This document shows positions 47,757 through 56,941 of a stretch of 64,000 bases of DNA, piece after piece. Origin of the DNA: an uncultured Mucispirillum sp. (GTDB lineage Bacteria > Chrysiogenota > Deferribacteres > Deferribacterales > Mucispirillaceae); assembly GCA_944325215.1 (NCBI GenBank), contig CALUZC010000011.1, forward strand, positions 1 to 64,000. Direction: 5' to 3'. The notes beneath the pieces were generated by a model. That model was not told the DNA's origin. It saw only the letters and a list, made by a program, of their open reading frames with translations, and made no database searches. How positions within the stretch are numbered: the first letter of the stretch is position 1; every line of letters starts with the position of its first letter. The translations under genes were made by a program, and so were the position numbers.

Positions 47757-50600
47757 ATGAAAATCGTTAAACTATTTTGTTCAGTATATGTAACAGTAGC
47801 ACTTCTTGCACTTTATGGAATATTATGTGCAGTAGCTACATTTATTGAAGCAGATGCAGCATATGGCACCAGTGCTGCTCAAGATTTAATATACAGAACA
47901 GCTTTTTTTAATATTGTCCATTTTCTATTACTTTTAAATTTAATAGGTGTATTTGTAATAAGAAAATTTTGGAAAACTAAAAAATATTACAGTATGATTC
48001 TTCATATATCATTTATAGTAATATTAATAGGTGCAGCAATTACAAGATTTTATGGTTTTGAAGGTCTTATGCATATAAGGGAGGGTAGTTCAGTAGACAG
48101 TATTTCCACATTAGATGAATATATTAATATTGGAGCAGTTGTTGATGGCGAATTTTACAGCTATAAATTTCCAGTTAGATTTAACAGTGTTACACAAACT
48201 CGTTTTAATGAAGTAATACCATTTCATGGAAAAAATTTAGTTGTTAAATTTAATGGATACCAAAAAGGTGATATGAATACTTTTGATGTAATAAATATTA
48301 CAGTATCATATGATGGAGAAACTTCCAGACTAACTTTACCACAAAGCTATCTTGATGCACAAATTGGTGATGCAGTAAGATTAGGTGGTATAGATTTTCA
48401 ATTTATATGGGGGCCTGCTCAGCTTAGTGTGCCATTTAAAATTAATTTAGATGATTTTATATTGACAAGATATCCAGGTTCTGAAAGCCCATCATCATAT
48501 AAATCAAAAATTACAGTTACAAACTATGAAGATAACTCTAATTTTTCATATGAAATATTTATGAATAATGTGCTTGATTATAAAGGTTACAGGTTTTTTC
48601 AGTCATCATATGATACAGATGAGAAAGGAACGATTTTAAGTGTTAATAAAGACCCTGGTAAAATTCCAACATATATTGGTTACTTTTTATTAACAGTAGG
48701 CTTTTTATGGAGCTTTTTTGGTAAACACAGTAGAATATGGCAGTTAAGCAATTATTTGAAAAAGCAAAATTTATATGCTTTATTAATTGGTATTTCTTCT
48801 GTATTTTTCATGCTTGCTGGTAATGCTTATGCTCAAGAAAATACAGGAAACCAAAACGGTTATCAAGGTAATGTATTTGTATATCATGAAAAAAGAACAC
48901 CAGAAGAAATAGAGGCATTAAATAAAAAAGAAATCGATGCATTATCATCAAATATAAGCAAAAATATGAAAGACCATTCTAAAAAGCTTGCAAAAATATT
49001 AGTCCAAGATTATCAGGGCAGGATTAAGCCTTTAGATACATTAGCATTAGATATTCTTCACAAGCTTATAAGAAAAGAAAGTTATAATGGTATGAACCAT
49101 GTGGAAATATTTTTAGGTATGATGTTATACCGTGATACTTTTGAGAAAATGAAAATGTTTCCTATAAAAACAAAAGAATTAAAAAAGCTTTTAGGAATAG
49201 AACCTGATGAAGAATATGTTGCATTTAAAGATGTATTTAATGCAGAAGGTAAATATAAATTAAGTGATGCAGTTAGTAATGCTAATAAAGTAAGCCCATA
49301 TAACAGAAATAAGTTTGAAAAAGAGCTTATTAAATTTAATGAACAGATGAATATTGCTTATACAGTATATAATGCACAAATGTTTTTAATAATACCAGAT
49401 ATTACAGGTAAAACAACTGGTTTTTTAACACCAGATGAGGCAGTTCATACTTTTGATGCACAAAACTCTAATGAAATAAAAAATATTCTGCAAAATTACT
49501 TAAATAGCGTAAGAGATGGCATAGCAAATAATAACTGGGCAGAGGCAGATAAAAACCTTGATTTATTAGTTCAGTATCAAAAAATACACGGTGCAAAAAT
49601 ACTACCATCTGATACTAAAGTTAGTGTAGAAATATTTATGAACTCTTTTAATCCATTTAAAAATTTAACATTAGTTTATATTTTACTTGGTATTATTTTA
49701 TTTGGTTTTGTAATAACAGCCATCTTACAAAACAAACCTGTTAATAAAACAGCAGGAAAAGTAATTATTATATTATCTATTATAGCAGTAGCACTGCATA
49801 CACTTGGTTTGATATTAAGGTGGTATATAGCAGGTTATGCTCCATGGAGTAATGCTTATGAATCAATGATATATATCGCATGGGCAGGTGCAGCAGCAGG
49901 TCTTATTTTCTTTAGAAAATCGCTTCTTGCAATTGCAGGCACTAATTTTGTTGCAGGTATAACTTTATTTGTGGCAAATTTAGGTTTTATGGACCCACAG
50001 ATTGGAACTTTAGTGCCAGTGCTTAAATCATACTGGTTAAATATACACGTATCAGTTATTACAGCAAGTTACAGCTTTTTTGGTTTATCATTTGTGCTTG
50101 GTGTAGTTGTAATGATATTATTTATTTTACGCAGTGATGAAAGAAAACATATTGACCAAAGTATTTTAAATGTTAATGCTATTAATGAGATTAGCTTAAT
50201 TTTAGGTTTAGGCTTACTTACTGTTGGAACATTTTTAGGTGGCGTTTGGGCAAATGAAAGCTGGGGGCGTTACTGGGGCTGGGACCCAAAAGAAACCTGG
50301 TCATTAATCACTATTATAGCATATACTATTGTTCTGCATTTAAGGTTAATTAAACCTTTAAATAAACCATATATTTTTACAGTAGCTACAACACTTGGGT
50401 TTTATACAGTATTAATGACATATTTTGGTGTAAATTTTTATTTAAGTGGTAAGCATTCATATGCATCAGGCGAGCCAGTACCTATTCCAACATTCTTATA
50501 TGTAATGGTTGGGCTGCATATATTATTAATTGTTCTTTCTTATAGAAAAAGAAATATTGAAAATGCTTCTCTTAGTGAGAAAGAAGAAAATCAAAATTGA
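47757..50600 (+). CDS. Fused cytochrome c haem lyase CcsBA (ResB-ResC)
   Basis: 947 residues from ATG 47757 (AGGAG 11 bases before); a GTG at 47700 would add 19 polar residues. N-terminal CcsB/ResB part with four helices and a large periplasmic domain (about 1-330), a ~250-residue soluble linker, then CcsA/ResC with the haem-binding WWD-type motif WGRYWGWDPKETW and flanking His (LNIHVSVI, VLHLRL). Exports haem and joins it to CxxCH apocytochromes (System II). Single-chain CcsBA is known in several phyla. It implies c-type cytochromes and hence anaerobic or microaerobic respiration. Confidence 0.93.
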   Translation: MKIVKLFCSVYVTVALLALYGILCAVATFIEADAAYGTSAAQDLIYRTAFFNIVHFLLLLNLIGVFVIRKFWKTKKYYSMILHISFIVILIGAAITRFYGFEGLMHIREGSSVDSISTLDEYINIGAVVDGEFYSYKFPVRFNSVTQTRFNEVIPFHGKNLVVKFNGYQKGDMNTFDVINITVSYDGETSRLTLPQSYLDAQIGDAVRLGGIDFQFIWGPAQLSVPFKINLDDFILTRYPGSESPSSYKSKITVTNYEDNSNFSYEIFMNNVLDYKGYRFFQSSYDTDEKGTILSVNKDPGKIPTYIGYFLLTVGFLWSFFGKHSRIWQLSNYLKKQNLYALLIGISSVFFMLAGNAYAQENTGNQNGYQGNVFVYHEKRTPEEIEALNKKEIDALSSNISKNMKDHSKKLAKILVQDYQGRIKPLDTLALDILHKLIRKESYNGMNHVEIFLGMMLYRDTFEKMKMFPIKTKELKKLLGIEPDEEYVAFKDVFNAEGKYKLSDAVSNANKVSPYNRNKFEKELIKFNEQMNIAYTVYNAQMFLIIPDITGKTTGFLTPDEAVHTFDAQNSNEIKNILQNYLNSVRDGIANNNWAEADKNLDLLVQYQKIHGAKILPSDTKVSVEIFMNSFNPFKNLTLVYILLGIILFGFVITAILQNKPVNKTAGKVIIILSIIAVALHTLGLILRWYIAGYAPWSNAYESMIYIAWAGAAAGLIFFRKSLLAIAGTNFVAGITLFVANLGFMDPQIGTLVPVLKSYWLNIHVSVITASYSFFGLSFVLGVVVMILFILRSDERKHIDQSILNVNAINEISLILGLGLLTVGTFLGGVWANESWGRYWGWDPKETWSLITIIAYTIVLHLRLIKPLNKPYIFTVATTLGFYTVLMTYFGVNFYLSGKHSYASGEPVPIPTFLYVMVGLHILLIVLSYRKRNIENASLSEKEENQN

Positions 50601-50620
50601 TAAGTAAGCTATAATAAATT

Positions 50621-50651
50621 ACCCTGTCTAAAAAATTAGGCAGGGTTTTTT
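50621..50651 (+). terminator. Rho-independent terminator after ccsBA
   Basis: 11-bp stem ACCCTGTCTAA/TTAGGCAGGGT (one G-T pair), AAAA loop, then six T on the plus strand, 20 bases after the ccsBA stop. Confidence 0.9.
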
Positions 50652-50828
50652 GAAATTAAATTGAAAAATATAAATTAATTAAAAAAGAAAATCAATAAAT
50701 TTAGCTAATAATATATAAATATATCATATTAATAGAATATAATACTAATATAATATTAATATAATGATAGATGAAATAATAAATAGAAGTAAAAAAATAT
50801 ATTATATATTAGAAAAGTAGGAAAATAT

Positions 50829-51353
50829 CTATTCTTCTGTAATTTTATAATCACCACTACTTATTCTTTTTTTAATATGTTTTTTGATAGTTTCTCTTTT
50901 AGTATTTGGCAGCCTGTCGATAAAGAGAGTGCCTTCTAAATGGTCAGACTCATGCTGCAGTATACGAGAAAGCCTGTCAGTTGCTTCTATTACTTTTTCA
51001 TTACCATATCTGTCTTGATATTTAACTTTTACTTTCATATATCTTTTTACAAAAGCATATTCTCCGGGAATAGAAAGGCAGCCTTCTTCTTCTAATATTT
51101 CCCCTTCTTTTTCAATAAATTCAGGGTTTATTATTTCCATAGGGTTATTTTTGTTAGGTTCTGGTAAATCATCAAGAACAAAAAGCCTTAGAGAAAGCCC
51201 AACTTGTGGAGCTGCTAACCCAATCCCCTTTGCTTCATACATAGTTTCAAGCATATTATCTAAAAGTGTATGAAGTTCTTCATTAAACTCTGTAACAGGT
51301 TTTGCCTTTTGGCGTAATATTTCATTTGGAAAAGTTTTTATTTCTAGTATCAT
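50829..51353 (-). CDS. def: Peptide deformylase
   Basis: 174 residues. Removes the formyl group from nascent N-terminal methionine. The three family motifs are GIGLAAPQ, EEGCLS and QHESDH, giving Cys and two His metal ligands and the catalytic Glu. Last gene of the rplU-rpmA-obgE series, four bases after the DciA-like gene. Confidence 0.97.
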   Translation of the reverse strand: MILEIKTFPNEILRQKAKPVTEFNEELHTLLDNMLETMYEAKGIGLAAPQVGLSLRLFVLDDLPEPNKNNPMEIINPEFIEKEGEILEEEGCLSIPGEYAFVKRYMKVKVKYQDRYGNEKVIEATDRLSRILQHESDHLEGTLFIDRLPNTKRETIKKHIKKRISSGDYKITEE

Positions 51354-51357
51354 ATGT

Positions 51358-51804
51358 TTACCCTTTTAATATCCAGATATCAAAATTATTTTGGTGAAAA
51401 AAATTTGTAAGAAACTCTTTAAAATATTCACCTAAAACTTTATTATCAAACCTTTGAGCATAGTTATTAATATAGCTTTCTGCTCGTTTAGATATATTAT
51501 AGTTAATAATATTATTTTTATCAAGTTTTTCATACTTAGGATAGAATTTAAAAATAATTTTATTAACTTCAAAGCCATTGCTTTTCAAAAGTTCTATAAA
51601 CTCATGCTCCATATAAAGCATTTCACTATACCATATATCATCATGAACAGATACAGTAAGGATTTTTTTTAACGGATTAAAATCATAAGGTGTGGTAACC
51701 TTTTTAATATCATCAATAACAGAAGAATACCATATTTTATAAATAAGCTTCATTTGAGCAACGGCTGTATTATTACTATTAAGTATCTGGTTGATTTTCT
51801 TCAT
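51358..51804 (-). CDS. DciA-like (DUF721) protein
   Basis: 148 residues. The pattern IYKIWYSSVIDDIKKVTTPY, then KILTVSVHDDIWYSEMLYM and a NGFEVNKIIFKFYP end follows the DUF721/DciA fold (W..vvG....ht.P, L.V.v.s..W..eL). DciA loads the replicative helicase in bacteria without DnaC. The likeness is in pattern only and the C-terminal 50 residues are an extra helical part. It overlaps obgE by 26 bases. Confidence 0.5.
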   Translation of the reverse strand: MKKINQILNSNNTAVAQMKLIYKIWYSSVIDDIKKVTTPYDFNPLKKILTVSVHDDIWYSEMLYMEHEFIELLKSNGFEVNKIIFKFYPKYEKLDKNNIINYNISKRAESYINNYAQRFDNKVLGEYFKEFLTNFFHQNNFDIWILKG

Positions 51805-52804
51805 ATTCTGCTCTATATTCTTTTACCTTTTGTGCAATGTAGTCAATTAATTCACTTGTTCCATTATGGCTTATAGAAGAAATTTTAAAAAGAGTAAGAT
51901 TATTTTTTATTACATATTCTTCAAATTCTTTTAAGTTTTCTTCATTACAAGAGTCTATTTTTGTAGCAGTAACAATTTCCATTCTATTTTCAAGCCCACT
52001 GTTATAAAGGGTTAATTCTTTTCTAATAGTTTCATAGCGTTTAATCATAGATTCTTCACTTGATGAGTCTATAAAGTGCAATAAAATGGAAGTTCTTTCA
52101 ATATGGCGTAAAAATTGATGTCCAAGCCCTGAACCTGTGTGAGCATCTTCAATAAGACCTGGCATATCAGCAATAACAAAGCTGCCACCATGCCCATCTT
52201 TTACTACACCTAGATTTGGTGTTAGTGTAGTAAATGGATAATCTGCTATTTTTGGTTTAGCAGCAGATACAACAGATATAAATGTAGATTTTCCTGCATT
52301 AGGAAATCCGATTATACCAACATCAGCTAAAAGTTTTAACTCCAGTTCTACTTCTAACTCTTCACCATCTTTACCATCTTCTGCATATCTTGGTGCACGC
52401 TGTTCTGGAGTTGCAAAGCACATGTTACCTCTGCCACCTCTGCCACCACGAGCCACAAGAATTTTTTCATCATGGTGAATAATATCTGCAATAATATCGC
52501 CAGTTTCTTTATTTTTAATAATAGTTCCTAGTGGCACAGGAAGAATTAAGTCATCACCAGCTTTACCGTGCATATCACTGCCTTTTCCTTTTTCACCATC
52601 TTCTGCTTTATATATTGATTTATAGCGAAAATCCATAAGAGTATGGCGAGCTTTATCACCTATAAAGTAAATATTAGCACCGTTACCACCATTGCCACCA
52701 TTGGGTCCGCCTTTAGGAACATATTTTTCTCTGCGAAAACTAATGCAGCCATCACCACCTTTGCCTGCTTTTAGTTTTATTGTTGCTGTATCTATAAATT
52801 TCAT
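51779..52804 (-). CDS. obgE: Obg-family GTPase ObgE/CgtA
   Basis: 341 residues. Glycine-rich OBG fold (about 1-158, with GGPNGGNGGNGANIYF), then the G domain with GFPNAGKSTFIS, DMPGLIEDAHTGSGLG and TKIDS. Binds 50S subunits and links ribosome assembly to ppGpp and growth. The usual rplU-rpmA-obgE order is kept, although a terminator lies between rpmA and obgE. Confidence 0.97.
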   Translation of the reverse strand: MKFIDTATIKLKAGKGGDGCISFRREKYVPKGGPNGGNGGNGANIYFIGDKARHTLMDFRYKSIYKAEDGEKGKGSDMHGKAGDDLILPVPLGTIIKNKETGDIIADIIHHDEKILVARGGRGGRGNMCFATPEQRAPRYAEDGKDGEELEVELELKLLADVGIIGFPNAGKSTFISVVSAAKPKIADYPFTTLTPNLGVVKDGHGGSFVIADMPGLIEDAHTGSGLGHQFLRHIERTSILLHFIDSSSEESMIKRYETIRKELTLYNSGLENRMEIVTATKIDSCNEENLKEFEEYVIKNNLTLFKISSISHNGTSELIDYIAQKVKEYRAEYEENQPDT

Positions 52805-52824
52805 TAACCTTACTCAAAAGATAT

Positions 52825-52853
52825 AAAAAAAGCCGGTATTTTATAACCGGCTT
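52825..52853 (-). terminator. Rho-independent terminator between rpmA and obgE
   Basis: 8-bp stem AAGCCGGT/ACCGGCTT (52830-52837 with 52846-52853), 8-base loop, then a run of T on the minus strand. Likely attenuates, so obgE is made less than L21/L27. Confidence 0.85.
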
Positions 52854-52876
52854 AATATTCATTTTATTATTAATAA

Positions 52877-53140
52877 TTAAGATGCTTTTTCAGCTTCAAT
52901 AGTAACAAAATGGCCAAGTCTGCCTTTATCTACAAACTTAACATAGCCAGGAATAAGAGCAAATAATGTATCATCTTTACCTATACCTACGCCTTCGCCT
53001 GGTTTATACTTTGTTCCACGTTGACGAATAATAATATTACCAGCCTTAACTAACTCGCCACCAAATTTTTTAACGCCAAGTCTTTTGGAATGGCTGTCCC
53101 TACCGTTTCTTGAACTACCGCCTGCTTTCTTGTGAGCCAT
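52877..53140 (-). CDS. rpmA: Ribosomal protein L27
   Basis: 87 residues, [22 protein letters not shown]-terminus split by the initiator Met; no N-terminal cleavage extension of the Firmicute type. Its tail reaches the peptidyl-transferase centre. SD GGAG before the ATG, 9 bases after rplU. Confidence 0.98.
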   Translation of the reverse strand: MAHKKAGGSSRNGRDSHSKRLGVKKFGGELVKAGNIIIRQRGTKYKPGEGVGIGKDDTLFALIPGYVKFVDKGRLGHFVTIEAEKAS

Positions 53141-53149
53141 GGTTATCTC

Positions 53150-53461
53150 CTATCCGTTAATTTTAACAACTTGTACTTTAGTAAACATTTGTCTGTGACC
53201 TTGGCGTTTACGATAGTCTTTTCTTCTTTTCTTTTTGAAAATATAAACGCGGTCAGCTTTACCGTGCTCAAGCACTTTAACTTCTACTGAAGCCCCTTTA
53301 ATAAAAGGCGAACCTGCAGTTTGCTTGTTATCACCTGAAATAAAAAGAACTTCTTCAATTTTGTATGTGGCGTCTTTTTCAGCTTCAATTTTTTCAACAT
53401 TAAAAGTATCGCCTTCTTTTACGGTGTATTGTTTACCACCAGTTTTAATTACTGCGAACAT
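53150..53461 (-). CDS. rplU: Ribosomal protein L21
   Basis: 103 residues from ATG 53461 (MFAVIKTGGKQYTV), with GGAGG six bases before. The frame is open for another 20 codons upstream, but those cover the promoter. Contains KKRRKDYRKRQGHRQ, the rRNA-binding basic segment. Confidence 0.98.
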   Translation of the reverse strand: MFAVIKTGGKQYTVKEGDTFNVEKIEAEKDATYKIEEVLFISGDNKQTAGSPFIKGASVEVKVLEHGKADRVYIFKKKRRKDYRKRQGHRQMFTKVQVVKING

Positions 53462-53492
53462 GCAGAACCTCCACCTATTATTAAGGAAAGAT

Positions 53493-53521
53493 AATCTAAA
53501 CCAAAAAAAAACTACTGTCAA
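53493..53521 (-). promoter_or_regulatory. Strong promoter for rplU-rpmA
   Basis: On the minus strand a perfect TTGACA (53521-53516), exact 17-bp spacer and TAGATT (53498-53493), about 30 bases upstream of the rplU ATG and just after the stop of the preceding gene. Confidence 0.75.
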
Positions 53522-53530
53522 GCATTAATT

Positions 53531-54724
53531 TTAGTTTTCCTGTAATTTTTCTACACCAATACCTTTTAGTGTAATTTCTCTTCTTTCTCCTGTATTACTC
53601 ATTACAATCACTTTCTTTGAAAATTCTTCATTTCTATCTGGTGCAAAAGTAAACCCTAAATAACATGACTGACCTTTTTTTAGAAGAAAATTAGTTTCAT
53701 CACTATTTGTAATACAAGAAGATATATTAGTATCGTTTAACACAACAAGTCTAAAATTATTTTCTTTACTTTCAGATAATATAGAATATCTTTGGTCTGT
53801 ATCACTGGAATTAAGTATAAGTATTTTTTGAACATTACCACCAAAATAAACTGTACCAAAATCAAGAACATCTGAAGCACCACCATAAAGCAGGTATTCT
53901 TTTGCACCTGAAAGTATACGTTTGTTAAAAATTAATTTAGAAGTAAAATCCCCAGCTGATGCTGGTTTAAAGCTTATAACAATACCACATGGTTCTTTTT
54001 CAGGTTCTATTATAGTATTATTTTTTATTTTACATGTGGTTAAATTTTTATCAATTTCAAAAGATTTATCACCTTCTAAAGAAAATGTAAGTGGCTGTTT
54101 ACTTTCAGGGTTTTTTAAAATTTTAATATATGCATATTCATCACTTTTTACACCAGCTGTTTCTCCATTCCATTTAATAGAATATTCAGCACGTTTGTTA
54201 TCTGAATTTTCTCCGCTATTATCTGTATAGTATAAAACTGTAAAATCAGGCATATGTATACCTTTGCCCTTGATTTCATATTTTGTGGTAGCATATATTT
54301 CAGTAGTATTGCTTTGCCTGGCAGTTATTACCATTTCTTCATTATAATCTTTTACTTCTGTAGGGGAGAAAGTAATATGAAGCCTGCATTTTTGATTTGC
54401 AGGCAGACTAAATAAAGTCTCTCCATAATGTTGGATACAAGAATCTTTTGTAATGCTTGAAAAAAATTCTTTTGTATCATCATCATAAACATCATCTGTT
54501 AATGGTGTGATTTTTATATCACTTGTCTGCATAGAAGGGTGTGCAGTAAAAGCAATACTATATTCCATTGTATTTTCTGTATTATTTTGTATATTTATAA
54601 CTTTACTAATAGTATTTGTTCTATCTTTATTAAAAAATGAATTACCAAAATTTATTGTTTCTGCATTTACTGCATTAATCATAACAGAGCAAAAAAGTAA
54701 AGTTAATATGATTTTATAATGCAT
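53531..54724 (-). CDS. Exported protein with ASH/Hydin-like (choice-of-anchor-D) repeats
   Basis: 397 residues. Signal peptide ending NAVNAE. Three Ig-like beta-sandwich units can be read, each with the CxLxxTFxPxxxxxF pattern: RLHITFSPTEVKDYNEEM, GIVISFKPASAGDFTSKL and LGFTFAPDRNEEFSKKV, each preceded by a Cys. This is the ASPM-SPD2-Hydin/choice-of-anchor-D style seen in bacterial surface proteins. No C-terminal anchor is evident. Its role is unknown. Confidence 0.7.
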   Translation of the reverse strand: MHYKIILTLLFCSVMINAVNAETINFGNSFFNKDRTNTISKVINIQNNTENTMEYSIAFTAHPSMQTSDIKITPLTDDVYDDDTKEFFSSITKDSCIQHYGETLFSLPANQKCRLHITFSPTEVKDYNEEMVITARQSNTTEIYATTKYEIKGKGIHMPDFTVLYYTDNSGENSDNKRAEYSIKWNGETAGVKSDEYAYIKILKNPESKQPLTFSLEGDKSFEIDKNLTTCKIKNNTIIEPEKEPCGIVISFKPASAGDFTSKLIFNKRILSGAKEYLLYGGASDVLDFGTVYFGGNVQKILILNSSDTDQRYSILSESKENNFRLVVLNDTNISSCITNSDETNFLLKKGQSCYLGFTFAPDRNEEFSKKVIVMSNTGERREITLKGIGVEKLQEN

Positions 54725-54826
54725 ATAATCTCCTAAACAATGAGTATCCCTTTAATATAGCATTTTTTTTATGATTATGAAAGCATAATATTTTATTTTA
54801 ATAAAAACCATTTATTTATCAAAAAT

Positions 54827-56941
54827 TTATTTAAGTCTATATACAGTGCTGTATGGGTAATTATCATATACCAGTTCAAACAATTCTGGATTATAGTCTT
54901 TTAGTAAAAAAAGTTGCACAAAAGATGAATTTGCCACATCAGAACTAACAATATATACAGCAGCCACATTATTTTCCTTTTCTATTATTGCATTTAGCCC
55001 TTTTGTAAGGGAAAAAGTTTTAGTGTTTATATTTTTACCTTTATTTGTATATATAATAGATGATACAGGAACAGCATTATCACCCATATAAAATATGCCC
55101 TGGCTTACATCAAACTTAATATCAAATCTATTTCCAGCATCTAACTGGTGCTGGCACATTAATACATTACTGTTTTGTTCAACACAAATAATTTGTATAA
55201 TGCCATCATCTTTTTTAGAAAAATAGCTTAAAGCACTATATTTTTGAACCATATCATATGTAAATAGAATATAGTTGTTATCATTTTTAGGACCTTTTGA
55301 GAAATTATCCATAGTGTTTTCTACATCACTTACAGAAGATTTATTATCAAACATGCTCATTACTTCTTCATATCCACCTTGTTCAATATAAGATGCAATA
55401 TTATGTAATGTTTGCTGGTTTGATGTAAAACTTCGTGCTATCATCCATGTTTTAGGTGTCGACTGGCTCATACCACTGTGATAAACAGGAAACTCTGTAA
55501 TATCAGTAATAGCAAGCCCATAATCCCACCATGTATATATGGTGGAGTTATCAGGAAGTATGTTTTTAAGGTTTGAAATATCCTTATATATATTGGTATT
55601 AATAGATGGCTGCGGCACTAGACTATATGCTGTTTGATTAGAACCAAATAAAATAGAGAGCATAAAAAATGACAGCACAAGAGGCATTACAGCTTTTGTA
55701 AAATCTATACGTTTTTCTATATTTTTACCAAATTTTTCAATAATATAATTACTTATAATATATATTATATAGCCATAACCAATAGCAATAAACGGCATTA
55801 AAAACATAGCAAATCTGGCAGAACTTATAAATACCATAAGCCCCATAGCAAATATAGGCAGCAAACCTATAGTCTTTTTAATATTAGCAATTAAGAAAAC
55901 TATACCAAAAGCAAGCCCTGCAATAAAAGTAACGGGGTTTGATGTAGTAAGTGATACAATACCACTAAATGGCTGTGATGCTGCCTCGCTTATTGTATTA
56001 TACACCCATGGAATTGGTGATGTTGCTTCTAAATTATTTGGCAGAAATGGAATATAAACAGCCATAGAGCCAATTAATGAATTTAACGACATTATAAAAG
56101 CAACAGGGTTAGATGTTATAATATATGTAGCTGCAGCAATTAAAATATTACGATATGAAATTTTATTAATAAACAGTGAAAAAATAAATATTAAAAAGAA
56201 TACTAAATTAAATAATATATGGTTATAAAAATGCTGGAAACCAAGTATTGTTATACCTAAAAGAGCAGAATAGATATAGAGTATACGTTCTTTTTTCGCA
56301 TTTGATGCAAGGTAAATAAAAAGTGCAGCTAAAAAGAGAAAGAACATATTTCCACCATCTGTATCAAAACGTCCAATAGAAGTTCTAGACATAAATATGG
56401 CACTAAAACTGGTTAAAAGACCAGCAACAATCCCAATAGCAGGATAGCCTATAATGTAGAAATATGCACACAGCACAAGTATAAAGATACTAGAAAGCCA
56501 TGGAACCATATTGATTGCAATATTATAATAATCATAACCTGTAATATTATGAAGTTTTGCAAGCATAACACTTAAAAGTGGAGCAGGATCATAAAATGGA
56601 ACACCTTCTGGGTAAAAAATCTTAACATCATTACCACCGGGAACGTATTCATTATTATTAATTTCTTTAGCATGGCGAATATATTTATATGCATCTAAAG
56701 TCGTCATCATAGGAGTATTGTTATAGAAAAACTCATTTTTATATTCTTTCCAAAAATCATACTGATTATACCTGCCGTTTACAGATACAGCAAATGCAGT
56801 CAGGGCTGCAACTATATATATAATAAGTACAAATTTTGAATGTTTTGTTGGAAAATTAATATAATTTATCAATTGTTTATATTTATTATATATTTTTATA
56901 ATTGTTTTGTTTTCTATTATAGTATCTCTAATGTCTTTCAT
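54827..56941 (-). CDS. pglB: STT3/PglB-type oligosaccharyltransferase
   Basis: About 704 residues: an N-terminal part with a dozen or more transmembrane helices (to about 440) and a C-terminal periplasmic domain. Catalytic signatures are all seen: TLDAYKYIR (first acidic residue), GRFDTDGGN (DxD type), TISE in the external loop (the bacterial TIxE motif) and WWDYG for sequon recognition. It should move a lipid-linked glycan to Asn in periplasmic proteins. ATG 56941 is preferred (GAGGGTG before it) over GTG 56947. No pgl glycan cluster is adjacent. Overlaps pepA by 14 bases. Confidence 0.88.
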   Translation of the reverse strand: MKDIRDTIIENKTIIKIYNKYKQLINYINFPTKHSKFVLIIYIVAALTAFAVSVNGRYNQYDFWKEYKNEFFYNNTPMMTTLDAYKYIRHAKEINNNEYVPGGNDVKIFYPEGVPFYDPAPLLSVMLAKLHNITGYDYYNIAINMVPWLSSIFILVLCAYFYIIGYPAIGIVAGLLTSFSAIFMSRTSIGRFDTDGGNMFFLFLAALFIYLASNAKKERILYIYSALLGITILGFQHFYNHILFNLVFFLIFIFSLFINKISYRNILIAAATYIITSNPVAFIMSLNSLIGSMAVYIPFLPNNLEATSPIPWVYNTISEAASQPFSGIVSLTTSNPVTFIAGLAFGIVFLIANIKKTIGLLPIFAMGLMVFISSARFAMFLMPFIAIGYGYIIYIISNYIIEKFGKNIEKRIDFTKAVMPLVLSFFMLSILFGSNQTAYSLVPQPSINTNIYKDISNLKNILPDNSTIYTWWDYGLAITDITEFPVYHSGMSQSTPKTWMIARSFTSNQQTLHNIASYIEQGGYEEVMSMFDNKSSVSDVENTMDNFSKGPKNDNNYILFTYDMVQKYSALSYFSKKDDGIIQIICVEQNSNVLMCQHQLDAGNRFDIKFDVSQGIFYMGDNAVPVSSIIYTNKGKNINTKTFSLTKGLNAIIEKENNVAAVYIVSSDVANSSFVQLFLLKDYNPELFELVYDNYPYSTVYRLK

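Noticed and set aside
53462-53530. L21 leader-type RNA element upstream of rplU
   Set aside because: The leader after the promoter is only about 25 bases, with no stable fold visible.
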